The notes: generated by a model from the letters alone, not told the origin. Counted from the first letter of the stretch, positions 54,181-63,117 are shown. The stretch: DNA of 64,000 nt from Bradyrhizobium sp. WD16 (GCF_024181725.1 NZ_CP028908.1:4515501-4579500), one strand, 5' to 3'. Program-made: numbers and translations.

Positions 54181-55185
54181 GTGACCCACTGGATCATCCT
54201 CGCGCTTGCCGCCTTCATCGTCGTCCTGACGGCACTCAGCGTCACCGGTATCATTCCCTCGGTGCGCGTCGTTCCCGACAACACCACCTTCGATTTTATC
54301 CGCTTTCGCCGCATCAGCTTCCCGATCTCGGCGCTGCTGTCGATCGTGGCGATCACACTGTTTTTCGTTCACGGGCTGAACTTCGGCATCGATTTCCGCG
54401 GCGGCACGCTGCTCGAGATTCAGAACAAGTCGGGGCCGGCTGACATCGCCGCCCTGCGTGCCAAGCTCGGCACGCTCGGGCTTGGCGACGTGCAGCTTCA
54501 GCAGTTTGGCGGCCCGGCCGACGTACTGATCCGCCTCGCCGAGCAGCCCGGCGGCGACCAGGCGCAGCAAGCTGCCGTGCAGAAGGTGCGTCAGTCGCTC
54601 GGCGACGCCGTCGAGTATCGACGCGTCGAGGTGGTTGGGCCCCGCGTCTCGAGCGAACTTCTGGCTTATGGCACCATCGGCTTGATGCTCGCGATCGTTG
54701 CGATCCTGATTTATCTGTGGTTCCGCTTCGAGTGGCAGTTCGCGTTGGGCGCCATGATCGCCAACGTCCACGACATCGTGCTGACCATCGGATTCATGTC
54801 GGTGACCCAGATCGATTTCGATCTGACCAGTATTGCGGCGCTGCTGACCATCCTCGGCTATTCGCTCAACGATACCGTCGTCATCTACGACCGCATCCGC
54901 GAGATGCTGCGTCGCTACAAAAAGATGCCGATGCCGGAGCTGCTCAACGCCTCGATCAATTCGACGCTGTCGCGCTCGATCATCACACACGTGACGGTGA
55001 CGCTGGCGCTGCTCGCGCTGCTGCTGTTCGGCGGCAAGGCGATCCATTCCTTCACCGCGACGATGATGTTTGGCGTGGTGCTGGTCGGCACCTATACCTC
55101 GATCTTCATCGCGGCTCCGATCCTGATCTATCTCGGGGTCGGATCGACGCGCCATGGCGACGATGAGCCGCCGTCGAAACCGTAA
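54181..55185 (+). CDS. secF: Protein translocase subunit SecF
   Basis: A 334-residue partner of SecD with six membrane helices. NFGIDFRGGTLLEI is the first conserved motif, then GPRVSSELLAYGTIGLMLAI, and LTILGYSLNDTVVIYDRIREM matches the SecD loop. It starts at a GTG 16 bases after secD. The Mth938-like gene follows after 49 bases in the same direction, a neighbour pair conserved in alphaproteobacteria. Confidence 0.97.
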   Translation: MTHWIILALAAFIVVLTALSVTGIIPSVRVVPDNTTFDFIRFRRISFPISALLSIVAITLFFVHGLNFGIDFRGGTLLEIQNKSGPADIAALRAKLGTLGLGDVQLQQFGGPADVLIRLAEQPGGDQAQQAAVQKVRQSLGDAVEYRRVEVVGPRVSSELLAYGTIGLMLAIVAILIYLWFRFEWQFALGAMIANVHDIVLTIGFMSVTQIDFDLTSIAALLTILGYSLNDTVVIYDRIREMLRRYKKMPMPELLNASINSTLSRSIITHVTVTLALLALLLFGGKAIHSFTATMMFGVVLVGTYTSIFIAAPILIYLGVGSTRHGDDEPPSKP

Positions 55186-55234
55186 GGCTGGAACGGTGTT
55201 GACGCTGTGCGGGTCTTAACCTGGGACTTTCATT

Positions 55235-55612
55235 ATGGCTGCGGATGCGCCGCATCTGCCGAGGTCGGCGCCGATCGACGCCTATGGCAATGGCGGCTTC
55301 CGCTTCGCCGAGATGTCGCATCGGGGCTCGCTGCTGTGCCTGCCGGATTCGATCTGGGCATGGGAAGTCACCGAGCCGTCCTGCATTGACGAATACAGCC
55401 TCGCCCGGGTGTTGAAATCGGCCAATGTCATCGACACCCTGATCATCGGTACCGGGACGGCGGTCTGGCTGCCGCCGCAGCGACTGCGGGAGACTTTCCG
55501 CGCGGTCCATGTCGGCCTTGATGCCATGCAGACGGGACCGGCGATCCGGACCTGGAACATCATGGTCGGCGAGCGCCGTCGGGTCGCGGCGGCATTGATT
55601 GCCGTGCCATGA
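55235..55612 (+). CDS. Mth938-like (DUF498, NDUFAF3-related) protein
   Basis: A 125-residue soluble protein of the Mth938/DUF498 family, to which the mitochondrial complex I assembly factor NDUFAF3 belongs. IDAYGNGGFRFAEMSHRGSLL, then LIIGTGTAVWLPP and FRAVHVGLDAMQTGPAIRTWNI are the family blocks. Membership is clear; a role in assembling respiratory complex I in bacteria is inferred from the mitochondrial protein. The NDUFAF6-like gene follows directly, and secD-secF precede. Confidence 0.9.
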   Translation: MAADAPHLPRSAPIDAYGNGGFRFAEMSHRGSLLCLPDSIWAWEVTEPSCIDEYSLARVLKSANVIDTLIIGTGTAVWLPPQRLRETFRAVHVGLDAMQTGPAIRTWNIMVGERRRVAAALIAVP

Positions 55613-55646
55613 CCGTGTCGAGCGCGCCGGCAATGGACGCATTGCC

Positions 55647-56510
55647 ATGAACGGGGCGGACGAAGAGGCTGCCGCGTTCTGTGCCGCGGCTGTCCGCGAG
55701 CATGAGTTTCCGCGCTATGCCGCCACCTTGTTCGCCGCGCCCGAGCAGCGGCGGGCCCTGCTGGCGCTCTATGCCTTCGCCGGCGAACTTGCGCGGGTGC
55801 GCGATCACGTCACCCAACCCTTGCCCGGGGAAATCCGGCTGCAATGGTGGATCGATGCGCTGACGGGCGAGGGCCATGGCGGTACGGAGGGCCATCCGGT
55901 GCTCGCTGAACTCAAGCGTGCCACCGCCCGTTTCGATCTGCCGGTCGACGATCTGACGCGCATCGTCGATGCTTGGCTCTTCGATCTCTACGATGATCCG
56001 ATTCCGACCGAGGCGGCGCTCGATGCCCAGTTCGCCGGCACCCGTTCGCAGCTGTTTCGCCTGGGAGCGCAGGTCTGCGGCGGCAAGAGCTTGGCCGTGA
56101 GCGCCGAACTGATCCGCCACGCCGGTCTCGCCGAAGGCCTCGCCTGGATGATCGCGATGCTGCCGCGCCACGCGTCACGGCGCCAGCTGTATCTGCCGGG
56201 GGAGCTGCTCGAACTCAACGGCGTCCCGACCGCGGATCTATTCGCCGGAAAAGCGACGCCGGCGCTGCGCAGGGTCATCGCCTATCTCGTCCACGAGGCG
56301 CGAAATCATCTTGCCGCCGTCGCGGACGGGCTTGATGCGGCGCCGGGCGAACTGCACCCCGCCTTCCTGCCGCTGGCCGGCGTGGGGCGCCAGCTCGCCC
56401 GGCTGGAGAGGGTGGAGTTTGATCCGTTCCGCGCCGCGCCATCGTCACGCCTGGCGATCCTGTGGGCGGCCTGGCGGGCGGCACGCGATATCAGGCGGCT
56501 CGCGGCGTGA
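55647..56510 (+). CDS. Squalene/phytoene synthase-like protein of the NDUFAF6 type
   Basis: A 287-residue all-helical protein of the squalene/phytoene synthase fold. LLALYAFAGELARVRDHVTQPLPGEIRLQWWIDAL is the family start. The Asp-rich DxxxD metal-binding motifs of real prenyl synthases are not visible at either expected place, which points to the non-catalytic NDUFAF6-type group of complex I assembly factors and away from carotenoid synthesis. The start at 55647 (MNGADEEAAAF) is the first good ATG; a TTG at 55599 overlaps the upstream gene. It forms a pair with the NDUFAF3-like gene. Confidence 0.8.
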   Translation: MNGADEEAAAFCAAAVREHEFPRYAATLFAAPEQRRALLALYAFAGELARVRDHVTQPLPGEIRLQWWIDALTGEGHGGTEGHPVLAELKRATARFDLPVDDLTRIVDAWLFDLYDDPIPTEAALDAQFAGTRSQLFRLGAQVCGGKSLAVSAELIRHAGLAEGLAWMIAMLPRHASRRQLYLPGELLELNGVPTADLFAGKATPALRRVIAYLVHEARNHLAAVADGLDAAPGELHPAFLPLAGVGRQLARLERVEFDPFRAAPSSRLAILWAAWRAARDIRRLAA

Positions 56511-56555
56511 ATGAAGCTCGACGAGCCTCTCCGCGCGGCACTCCGACAAACGGTG

Positions 56556-57668
56556 TCAGAAGCTGAAGCGGTCGCGCAGGTTCTTGCGTCGGTCGAGCAG
56601 CCCCTTCATCGCGGCGCGATCCGAGGCGTTCACCAGCAGCGGCTCGATGAGGTCGACCTGGTTCATGGCGACAAGCTGCAGGAATTCGCTGCGGACGCGG
56701 CCATCGGCGTCGCGCGGCAGGCGTTCGACGACCTGCAGGTGCTCGGGCGGCGGGGGCAGGTCGCGCGCCTGGGACAGCGCCGCTGTGAGCTCGGCTTCGA
56801 GCGTCTCGCCCGAGGCTTCGACGAATGCGTAGAGGCCGACGCCGGAGCGACGGTCGGCGAACGCGACAATGGCGGCGTCGCGCACCTGCGGATGGGACTT
56901 GAGGCGGGCGATCAGCGGCGGCGCATCATTGACCAGGCGGCGGCCGCCGCCTTCGCGGTCGGTGAAGTTGAACACCCCACGGGTAATTGCCCGATAGACC
57001 TTCTTGCCGGTCATCAGCCACACGCGGGCGAATACCGATTTGCGGGCGAGGATGCGACGTTCGGCGGCGGTCAGCGCCTCGGGGGCGTAGCGGCGCTTGT
57101 GTTTGAGCAGGTGCCGCAGATCCTCATAGGCCGCGATACGGAATAGCCGACTGCGCCGCCTGAAGCAGACTGCGAGCTGAAAATCGGTGAGATAGGCCCG
57201 GCCGTCGGCGCCGCGCAGCCAGTTCTGCTCCTTGGCGAGATCGTTGTGGCAGATGCCGGCGCGGTGCAGGCGACGCAGCGCCGCCTTGGCGGAGGCGAAA
57301 TAGGCGCGGTCGCCGATCGGGCGGGCGAGATGCAGGGCAACGCCGTCGATGAAGCCGCGGGCCAGGGCGCGGCGGCCGGCCCATAGCAGCGGCGGCCCGA
57401 CATCGAGCCCGCTTGCGCGGGTGAGCGCCTTCTTCTCGCGGTTGAACAGGTGCAGCGCCAGCGGAAAGGACCACCACGGCACTTGGTCGAGTCGTCGCAG
57501 CACGGCGCCGCGCTCACCGCTCTCGGCGCGGAAACGCCCGCGCTCGACAGTAGAAAATACGTCGCGCTTGAGCAGCACGCCTTCGGTCCATCGGCCGGCG
57601 AGTGCGGCGGCGTCGTCGCGGGGCAGGGTCATGCGTAAGGTCTCGGAGAGTTCGGCATCGGCGGCCAC
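56556..57668 (-). CDS. Kinase-like protein fused to an AMP-binding-enzyme C-terminal domain
   Basis: A 370-residue protein of two parts. Residues 90-200 look like a lipopolysaccharide/RIO-type kinase: His141-Asn-Asp143 in GICHNDLAKEQN, with Asn149, and TDFQ at 161-164 in place of DFG. Residues 275-345 (HPQVRDAAIVAFADRRSGVGLYAFVEA, then PEHLQVVERLPRDADGRVRSEFL) match the C-terminal lid domain of acyl-CoA synthetases, but the large adenylating domain is absent. The combination is uncommon. A membrane-lipid or acyl-group role can be guessed; no function is known to me. It ends 13 bases before trmFO begins its own stop, so both may share a transcript. Confidence 0.75.
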   Translation of the reverse strand: MAADAELSETLRMTLPRDDAAALAGRWTEGVLLKRDVFSTVERGRFRAESGERGAVLRRLDQVPWWSFPLALHLFNREKKALTRASGLDVGPPLLWAGRRALARGFIDGVALHLARPIGDRAYFASAKAALRRLHRAGICHNDLAKEQNWLRGADGRAYLTDFQLAVCFRRRSRLFRIAAYEDLRHLLKHKRRYAPEALTAAERRILARKSVFARVWLMTGKKVYRAITRGVFNFTDREGGGRRLVNDAPPLIARLKSHPQVRDAAIVAFADRRSGVGLYAFVEASGETLEAELTAALSQARDLPPPPEHLQVVERLPRDADGRVRSEFLQLVAMNQVDLIEPLLVNASDRAAMKGLLDRRKNLRDRFSF

Positions 57669-57680
57669 AGTTTCGGGAGA

Positions 57681-59117
57681 TCAGGCGGCGGCCGGCGATC
57701 GCAGCGAAGCCGCGAGCCAACGTTCGAGATCGGCGAGGGCCCGCGCACTCAGGGCCTGCTTCTTGGCGATCGACTTGTCGTTGCCGCGCAATCGCTTGCC
57801 GTCGGGGCCGCGGGTCGGCGCCGAAGCCAGCGGCGGAAACAGCCCGAAGTTGACATTCATCGGCTGGAACGACCGGGGCCCCGCGTCGATCGTCTCGATA
57901 TGCCCTCCGGTGATGTGGCCGAGGAGGGCGCCGAGCGCCGTCGTCGGCGGCGGCGCCGGCAGCGAAGCGCCGCGCGCCTGTGCCGCCGCGAACAGGCCGG
58001 CGAGCAGCCCGATGCCGGCGGATTCGACGTAGCCTTCGCAGCCGGTCATCTGGCCGGCGAAGCGCAGGCGCGGTTCGGCCTTGAGGCGCAGTTCGCCGTC
58101 GAGCAGCTTGGGCGAATTGAGAAAGGTGTTGCGGTGCAGGCCGCCCAGTCTGGCGAACTCGGCTTTCTCCAGCCCGGGAATGGTCCGGAAGATCCGCAAC
58201 TGTTCGCCGTGACGCAGCTTGGTCTGAAAGCCGACGATGTTGTAGAGCGTGCCGAGCTTGTTGTCCTGGCGCAGCTGGACGACCGCGTAGGACTTCACGG
58301 TCGGATTGTACGGATTGGTCAGGCCGACCGGCTTCATCGGTCCGTGGCGCAGGGTCTCGCGGCCGCGCTCCGCCATGACCTCGATCGGCAGGCAGCCGTC
58401 GAAATAGGGCGTGTCCGCCTCCCATTCCTTGAACTCGGTCTTGGCGCCGCTCAGCAGCGCGTCGACGAAGGCGTCGTACTGCTCCTTGGTCATCGGGCAG
58501 TTGATGTAATCGGCGCCGTTGCCGCCGGGGCCGACCTTGTCGTAGCGCGATTGATACCAGGCCACCGACATGTCGATCGTATCGCGATGCACGATCGGCG
58601 CGATGGCGTCGAAGAAGGCCAGCGCGCTTTCGTCGGTGTGGGCGCGGATGGCTTCGGCCAGCGCCGCCGATGTCAGGGGACCGGTGGCAATGACGACCTG
58701 CTGCCAGTCCGCCGGCGGCAGCCCGGCGACTTCGCCGGGCGCGAAGGCAATCCTCGGGTGGGCGTGCAGCGCCTCGGTCACCGCCGCAGCGAAACCGTCG
58801 CGGTCGACCGCCAGCGCGCCGCCGGCGGGCACCTGATTGGCATCGGCGGCCCGCATGATCAGCGAGCCGAGGCGGCGCATCTCGGCGTGCAGCAGCCCGA
58901 CGGCGTTGGTGCTGGCATCGTCGGAGCGGAAGGAGTTGGAGCAGACCAGTTCGGCGCAGCCGCCGGTGCGGTGTGCCTCGGTCATGCGCTGCGGCCGCAT
59001 CTCGTGCAGCACCACGTCGATGCCGGCGTTGGCCAGCTGCCAGGCCGCCTCGGATCCGGCGAGGCCGGCGCCGACGACATGGACGGGTCCCGAGGACGTT
59101 GATGATGTACGCGTCAT
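57681..59117 (-). CDS. trmFO: Methylenetetrahydrofolate--tRNA-(uracil-5-)-methyltransferase TrmFO
   Basis: A 478-residue flavoenzyme that makes ribothymidine at position 54 of tRNA using methylenetetrahydrofolate and FADH2. The N-terminal FAD-binding motif is [24 protein letters not shown], followed by HEMRP and the family block [15 protein letters not shown] with its active-site Cys. [16 protein letters not shown] and [19 protein letters not shown], with the second conserved Cys, are also typical. It is upstream of the kinase-like fusion on the same strand. Confidence 0.96.
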   Translation of the reverse strand: MTRTSSTSSGPVHVVGAGLAGSEAAWQLANAGIDVVLHEMRPQRMTEAHRTGGCAELVCSNSFRSDDASTNAVGLLHAEMRRLGSLIMRAADANQVPAGGALAVDRDGFAAAVTEALHAHPRIAFAPGEVAGLPPADWQQVVIATGPLTSAALAEAIRAHTDESALAFFDAIAPIVHRDTIDMSVAWYQSRYDKVGPGGNGADYINCPMTKEQYDAFVDALLSGAKTEFKEWEADTPYFDGCLPIEVMAERGRETLRHGPMKPVGLTNPYNPTVKSYAVVQLRQDNKLGTLYNIVGFQTKLRHGEQLRIFRTIPGLEKAEFARLGGLHRNTFLNSPKLLDGELRLKAEPRLRFAGQMTGCEGYVESAGIGLLAGLFAAAQARGASLPAPPPTTALGALLGHITGGHIETIDAGPRSFQPMNVNFGLFPPLASAPTRGPDGKRLRGNDKSIAKKQALSARALADLERWLAASLRSPAAA

Positions 59118-59230
59118 GGCCCTACCTAGTGCGGCGGACCAGGTAAGGCAACACGCGCGCTGCGCAACAGATCAGGCCCTGTTCGAGACGAGCCCCTGAG
59201 GTTCAGACGGTAATATATAACCGCCAACCC

Positions 59231-59260
59231 AAAACGAAAACGCCCGCTTGGGGCGGGCGT
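59231..59260 (-). terminator. Rho-independent terminator after the DUF1127 gene
   Basis: On the minus strand ACGCCCGC pairs with GCGGGCGT and is followed by TTTTCGTTTT. It lies about 28 bases after the stop of the DUF1127 gene. Confidence 0.85.
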
Positions 59261-59288
59261 TGTCCGTCAGTTCCGAGAACCGAAGCGG

Positions 59289-59441
59289 TCAGCCGTGGTA
59301 GGCACCGGCGGCGACGCGCTGAATGTCCGAGCGATCGAGGCCGATATCGGCCAGTTCACGGTCGCTGAGGCGCGACAGCTCGGCGAGATTGCGCTGATAA
59401 TCCCGGAACGCCTGGATCGCGCGGATCAGTGTCATCAACAT
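59289..59441 (-). CDS. DUF1127 micro-protein
   Basis: A 50-residue protein, MLMTLIRAIQAFRDYQRNLA continuing ELSRLSDRELADIGLDRSDIQRVA and ending AGAYHG. The L..LSDRELxDIGLxRxDI block is the DUF1127 signature. AAGGAG 8 bases before the ATG and a strong terminator behind the stop show a complete gene. Arginine-rich DUF1127 proteins in alphaproteobacteria are linked to phosphate/carbon homeostasis and to RNA binding in some cases; a precise role here is unknown. It is a single-gene unit upstream of trmFO. Confidence 0.93.
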   Translation of the reverse strand: MLMTLIRAIQAFRDYQRNLAELSRLSDRELADIGLDRSDIQRVAAGAYHG

Positions 59442-59908
59442 TGTCGTTCTCCTTCGTCATCTGGATTCAGCTCTTCGGAAGAGCCGTTCCGCTGCGAAAC
59501 AATATAGGCGAGCTCTTCGCGCTGCGGCATAGCAAATGTTGCGATGCAGCTAATCACAAAGTGCATGCCTGCGTTAAAGGCTGATTAAACATTCGACTCG
59601 AATGCAGCCGAGCTGGGCAAGGCGCGCGACGCCGCCGAAATATCGTTCTTATGCAAGAAAAATCAGTCAGATAGTCTGGCGCAACGAGGGCTTCTTCCGG
59701 GGCCGTCGGCAAGGCTTCTTGCCGTGTGACGGAATCGGATGGAGCGATTCGCTATGCATTATTGTATTGTAATATAGATTCATTTGTTGATGTGCAGCTG
59801 CCGGCGATTTCCCGCGATCCGCTCAGGACGCGCTTTCCACCGGCAACGTGCCGGTGGGCAACTTGCGGGCGATGGACCGGACGTTGCGGCCGTGGCATAG
59901 GCGTAACC
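59442..59908. other. 467-base gap between divergent DUF1127 and DUF2946-type genes
   Basis: No gene with protein character was found. The part around 59745-59790 is AT-rich (for example TATTGTATTGTAATATAG) and may hold the promoter of the copper-related genes to the right. The part near 59520-59600 should hold the promoter of the DUF1127 gene. No repeats were noted. Confidence 0.4.
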
Positions 59909-60271
59909 ATGTCCGGCCTGTGCCTGCTGCGACGGTTGCCGCTCGTCCTGCTCGTCTACGGCTTCGCGCTGCAGACGGTTGCGAACGGCTGGGGCCACGC
60001 CTTCAGTGTGCTGGCGCCGATCTGCCACGCCGGTCCGCTCGATGCCGCAGGCTCGCCGGAGGCGCCCAGCCTGCCGGTGTCGCACGACTGCATCGCCGGT
60101 TGTGTGCTGAGCTGCGGCGACGCCATGCCGTCGCTGCCGCCGCCGGCGACGGTCGCAATTCCGATCGCGCTGCCGATCGCGGCGCGGGGGCCGGCAATCG
60201 CCGCGGTTCGCCCGGCGGGGCGACTGAAACTCGCGGCGGTGTCGGCGCGGGGACCGCCGAGCGGCGCCTGA
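59909..60271 (+). CDS. Small cysteine-containing protein, DUF2946-like
   Basis: A 120-residue protein with a hydrophobic N-terminus (CLLRRLPLVLLVYGFALQTV), then VLAPICHAG and SHDCIAGCVLSCGDAMPS, with four to five Cys and nearby His suggesting metal binding. Genes with this CHAG...CxxCC pattern are annotated as DUF2946 and often lie next to copper-handling genes, as here. The start at 59909 is the ATG that begins the hydrophobic segment; the frame is open further upstream. The assignment is moderately sure. Confidence 0.65.
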   Translation: MSGLCLLRRLPLVLLVYGFALQTVANGWGHAFSVLAPICHAGPLDAAGSPEAPSLPVSHDCIAGCVLSCGDAMPSLPPPATVAIPIALPIAARGPAIAAVRPAGRLKLAAVSARGPPSGA

Positions 60272-60319
60272 GCGCAACTGTCTGCCGTTCAATTCCCCCT
60301 GATCCGTTCGAGGTCTTCC

Positions 60320-61363
60320 ATGACTGCTTTCCGCCGCGGCGTTCGCACGTCGCAATACCTGCCTGTCATCGCGCTTTTCGCTGCCGGTCTTCCGGCGACC
60401 GCTTCAGCACATGTGAGCATCGCCCCCGCCGAGGCGCGCGCCAATTCGTACCAGCGCCTTGCGTTTCAGGTGCCGCATGGTTGCGGTGCGGCCGCAACCA
60501 ATACGCTCCGCGTCCAGATCCCCGAAGGCGTCATCGCCGTCAAACCGATGCCGAAGCCGGGCTGGACCCTGAGCACGACCCGAGGCGATTACGCCAAGAG
60601 CTACGTCAGCCACGGTCAAACCGTGACCAGCGGGGTCAAGGAGGTGGTGTGGTCCGGTGGCGCGCTGGCGGACGACAATTACGACGAATTCGTCATTTCG
60701 AGCTTCGTCACCGCCGATCTTCCCGCCGGCCGGCCGGTCTTCTTCCCGACCGTGCAGCAGTGTGGCAGCAGCGAAAATCGCTGGGTCGAGATTCCCGCCG
60801 CCGGCCAATCGAGCCACGATCTCAAGTCGCCGGCGCCGAGCCTCTCGCTCGTCAGCGACAGTGTGACCGTCGCCCAGGCAAAGGACCCGGCCAAGCACGA
60901 GGGGCACGACCACGGCGACCACGATCATGGTGCGGCGGCGGCCGACACGACGAAGGTCGGCGACCTCGTCATCGCGACGCCGTGGACCCGGGCGACGCCG
61001 GGCGGCGCCAAGATCGGCGGCGGCTATCTCAAGATCACCAACACCGGCAAGGCCAGCGACCGGCTGGTCAGCATCAGCGCCGGCTTTGCCGGCCACGTCG
61101 AGATCCATGAGATGTCCATGGACGGCGGCGTCATGAAGATGCGGCCGCTCGCGAGCGGCCTGGAAATCAAGCCGGGCGAGAGCGTCGAGCTCAAGCCCGG
61201 CGGCTACCACGTGATGTTCATGGACCTGAAGCAGCCGCTCAAGGAAGGCGACACGGTCAAGGCGACGCTGACCTTCGACAAGGCCGGCCCGGTCGACGTC
61301 AGCTTCGCCGTCAATGCGGTCGGTGCCGGCGCCCCCGGCGGCGGCGGGCACATGCACCACTGA
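60320..61363 (+). CDS. Fused YcnI (DUF1775) and PCuAC copper-chaperone protein
   Basis: A 347-residue exported protein with a signal peptide (cleavage after ATASA, before His31). That His would be the mature N-terminal residue, as in YcnI, where it binds copper. The DUF1775 domain spans about 31-185 and is followed by a His-rich linker KHEGHDHGDHDHG (192-204). A PCuAC domain (about 215-335) has the copper ligands His263, Met265 and His297, Met299 in HEMSM and YHVMFM. PCuAC delivers Cu(I) to cytochrome oxidase; the fusion would couple capture and delivery. A strong terminator follows. Confidence 0.92.
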   Translation: MTAFRRGVRTSQYLPVIALFAAGLPATASAHVSIAPAEARANSYQRLAFQVPHGCGAAATNTLRVQIPEGVIAVKPMPKPGWTLSTTRGDYAKSYVSHGQTVTSGVKEVVWSGGALADDNYDEFVISSFVTADLPAGRPVFFPTVQQCGSSENRWVEIPAAGQSSHDLKSPAPSLSLVSDSVTVAQAKDPAKHEGHDHGDHDHGAAAADTTKVGDLVIATPWTRATPGGAKIGGGYLKITNTGKASDRLVSISAGFAGHVEIHEMSMDGGVMKMRPLASGLEIKPGESVELKPGGYHVMFMDLKQPLKEGDTVKATLTFDKAGPVDVSFAVNAVGAGAPGGGGHMHH

Positions 61364-61385
61364 TCGCCGAAGATCGATGCTGCGG

Positions 61386-61420
61386 GCCCGGCTGCGATGA
61401 GCAGCCGGGCTTTCTTTTTT
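61386..61420 (+). terminator. Rho-independent terminator after the YcnI-PCuAC gene
   Basis: GCCCGGCTGC pairs with GCAGCCGGGC around GATGA, followed by TTTCTTTTTT. It is placed 23 bases after the stop. Confidence 0.95.
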
Positions 61421-61432
61421 AGCGGTGGAGAA

Positions 61433-62296
61433 TTAGGGGGCGCGGTCGAGCTGGCCGGCGAAGCTGGCGACCGTGCGCGCATAGACCTCGCTCTTGTTCC
61501 ACTGCTGCAGCACCGCGAAATTGGGCGAGCCCGGGGCCCATGGCTGGCCCCGCTTCCAGCCGGAGCTCGCCAGAAAATTGGCGGTGGAGGCGAGCACGTC
61601 GGGAGCGCTGCGGAGCAGATCCCGCCGTCCGTTGCCGTCGAAATCGACGGCGTATTTGACGTAGGACGACGGCATGAACTGGGTCTGGCCGATCTCGCCG
61701 GCCCAGGCGCCGCGCATTTCGCCGGGGCTCAAGTCACCGCGCTCGACGATGCGCAGCGCGTCCAGCAGTTCTCCACGGAACATCTCGGCGCGGCGGCAGT
61801 CGTAGGCGAGGGTGGCGATGGCGCGAATGGTGGAAAACTTGCCGGTGTTGACGCCGAAGTCGGTCTCCAGTCCCCAGATCGCCACCAGCACCGAACCGGG
61901 GACGCCATACTTTTCCTCGATCCGCGCCAGCACCGAGCCGTATTGCTTCATCATGTTGCTGCCGCGCGTGAGGCGCGGCGGGATCATGCGCGCGGAGAAT
62001 TCCTCGAAGCTCTGGCTGAACACGCGCTGGTTGCGGTCGCGCGCCAGGACCGCCTGATCGGGCGTGACGCCGGCGAGTCCGCTGGCGACGGCCGCGGCGG
62101 AGATGCCCTCCTTGGCGGCGTCACGCTTGAACTGGTCGAGCCAGCTTTCGAAGCTGCCGCTGCCGCAGGGGACTGCGGCCTCGACGGGCCGGGCCAGGGT
62201 CACGGCAAGGGTGCCGCCGATCGCGGCAACAAGCGCTATGGCCGCCGCCCGGTCCAACAAGGGCCGGGGGCGGCGGGACGGAATGGCATCGGGCAT
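61433..62296 (-). CDS. Lytic murein transglycosylase (MltB family)
   Basis: A 287-residue exported enzyme that cleaves glycan strands between MurNAc and GlcNAc. It starts MPDAIPSRRPRPLLDRAAAIAL with a signal segment ending near VEAAVPC. The SLT2 domain follows: GVPGSVLVAIWGLETDFGVNTG carries the catalytic Glu, and GEIGQTQFMPSSYVKYAVDFDGNGRRDLL is the other signature. The frame is open upstream to 62449, but the start at 62296 gives a normal export signal. It is convergent with the copper gene. Confidence 0.9.
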   Translation of the reverse strand: MPDAIPSRRPRPLLDRAAAIALVAAIGGTLAVTLARPVEAAVPCGSGSFESWLDQFKRDAAKEGISAAAVASGLAGVTPDQAVLARDRNQRVFSQSFEEFSARMIPPRLTRGSNMMKQYGSVLARIEEKYGVPGSVLVAIWGLETDFGVNTGKFSTIRAIATLAYDCRRAEMFRGELLDALRIVERGDLSPGEMRGAWAGEIGQTQFMPSSYVKYAVDFDGNGRRDLLRSAPDVLASTANFLASSGWKRGQPWAPGSPNFAVLQQWNKSEVYARTVASFAGQLDRAP

Positions 62297-62532
62297 CGCG
62301 GTCGCGTGGTCTTCCGGTTCGGCCGGGCATGGCCAGGAGGAGAACCGGCAGGATCGGCAACAACGGCGGCCAAAACGTGACGCGGCCGGCCAGCCTCGCG
62401 GGCGATGCATCGTTGGCGCTGCGCCTTGAGTCGGTCGAGGCGGTTTCATTGTGGCGGCATTCTGTCGCGATGAAGCGGAAGCCGTTGTTGTCGTGCGGTT
62501 TTTCGTGCGTTGGCAGCCGCGGCGGGCGCGTC

Positions 62533-62644
62533 TAGTGTCCCGTCTCCGAATTACCGCTTCGTTTGCCTCACGCTCGCACGGTAATTCGGAGACCTACGAG
62601 AGGGCTGCCGCGAAGGCGGTAGGCAATTGCGAGACGCCACACTA
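62533..62644. mobile_element. Chimeric MITE-like element (left half type A, right half type D)
   Basis: This 112-base unit lies between TA dinucleotides. The left part (62533 to about 62594) repeats MITE A: TAGTGTCCCGTCTCCGAATT to ATTCGGAGAC. At CTA it switches to the second half of MITE D: GGCTGCCGCGAAGG then TAGGCAATTGCGAGACGCCA ending CACTA. It lies in front of the DUF3597 gene. Confidence 0.75.
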
Positions 62645-62720
62645 GTGTGCCGCCGTGGTGGTCGCCGGGCGGAGCTGTGAGCGCCGGGCGACGACACCAC
62701 AGTGATTTGGGGAGCGACTG

Positions 62721-63089
62721 ATGAGCATTTTCGGCAAAATCCTGAACGCGATCTTCGGCAGCAAGGCCGAAGCCGCACCGCCCGGACCGGGTTCGGCGAC
62801 GGCGTCAGCCACCGCGCCGACACCCACGGCGACGGTGGACGTCGCGGCCATTCTCGACAAGGCGGTGGCGGCGCAGAAGGAGAAGCTCGAATGGCGCACC
62901 TCCATCGTCGATCTGATGAAGGCGCTCAACCTTGATTCCAACCTCGCCGCGCGCAAGGAACTGGCCAAGGAGCTGCATTACGACGGCGACGCCAACGACA
63001 CCGCCAAGATGAACGTCTGGCTGCACCGCCAGGTCATCAAGAAGCTCGCGGAGAACGGCGGCAAGGTGCCCGACGACCTCAAGGTCTGA
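62721..63089 (+). CDS. DUF3597-family protein
   Basis: A 122-residue small protein. It starts MSIFGKILNAIFGSKAEAAP, followed by a Pro/Thr/Ala-rich linker and the conserved domain VDVAAILDKAVAAQKEKLEWR, then SIVDLMKALNLDSNLAARKELAKEL and HYDGDANDTAKMNVWLHRQVI. This domain is typical of DUF3597, some members of which are near LysM or stress proteins; its role is unknown. A strong terminator follows 28 bases later. Confidence 0.9.
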   Translation: MSIFGKILNAIFGSKAEAAPPGPGSATASATAPTPTATVDVAAILDKAVAAQKEKLEWRTSIVDLMKALNLDSNLAARKELAKELHYDGDANDTAKMNVWLHRQVIKKLAENGGKVPDDLKV

Positions 63090-63117
63090 TCCGCGCCGCA
63101 ACATTCCGCGCGATCGA

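Noticed and set aside
55647-56510. Carotenoid or squalene synthase
   Set aside because: The Asp-rich metal-binding motifs are not visible and the neighbour is the NDUFAF3-like gene, so a non-catalytic assembly factor is more likely.
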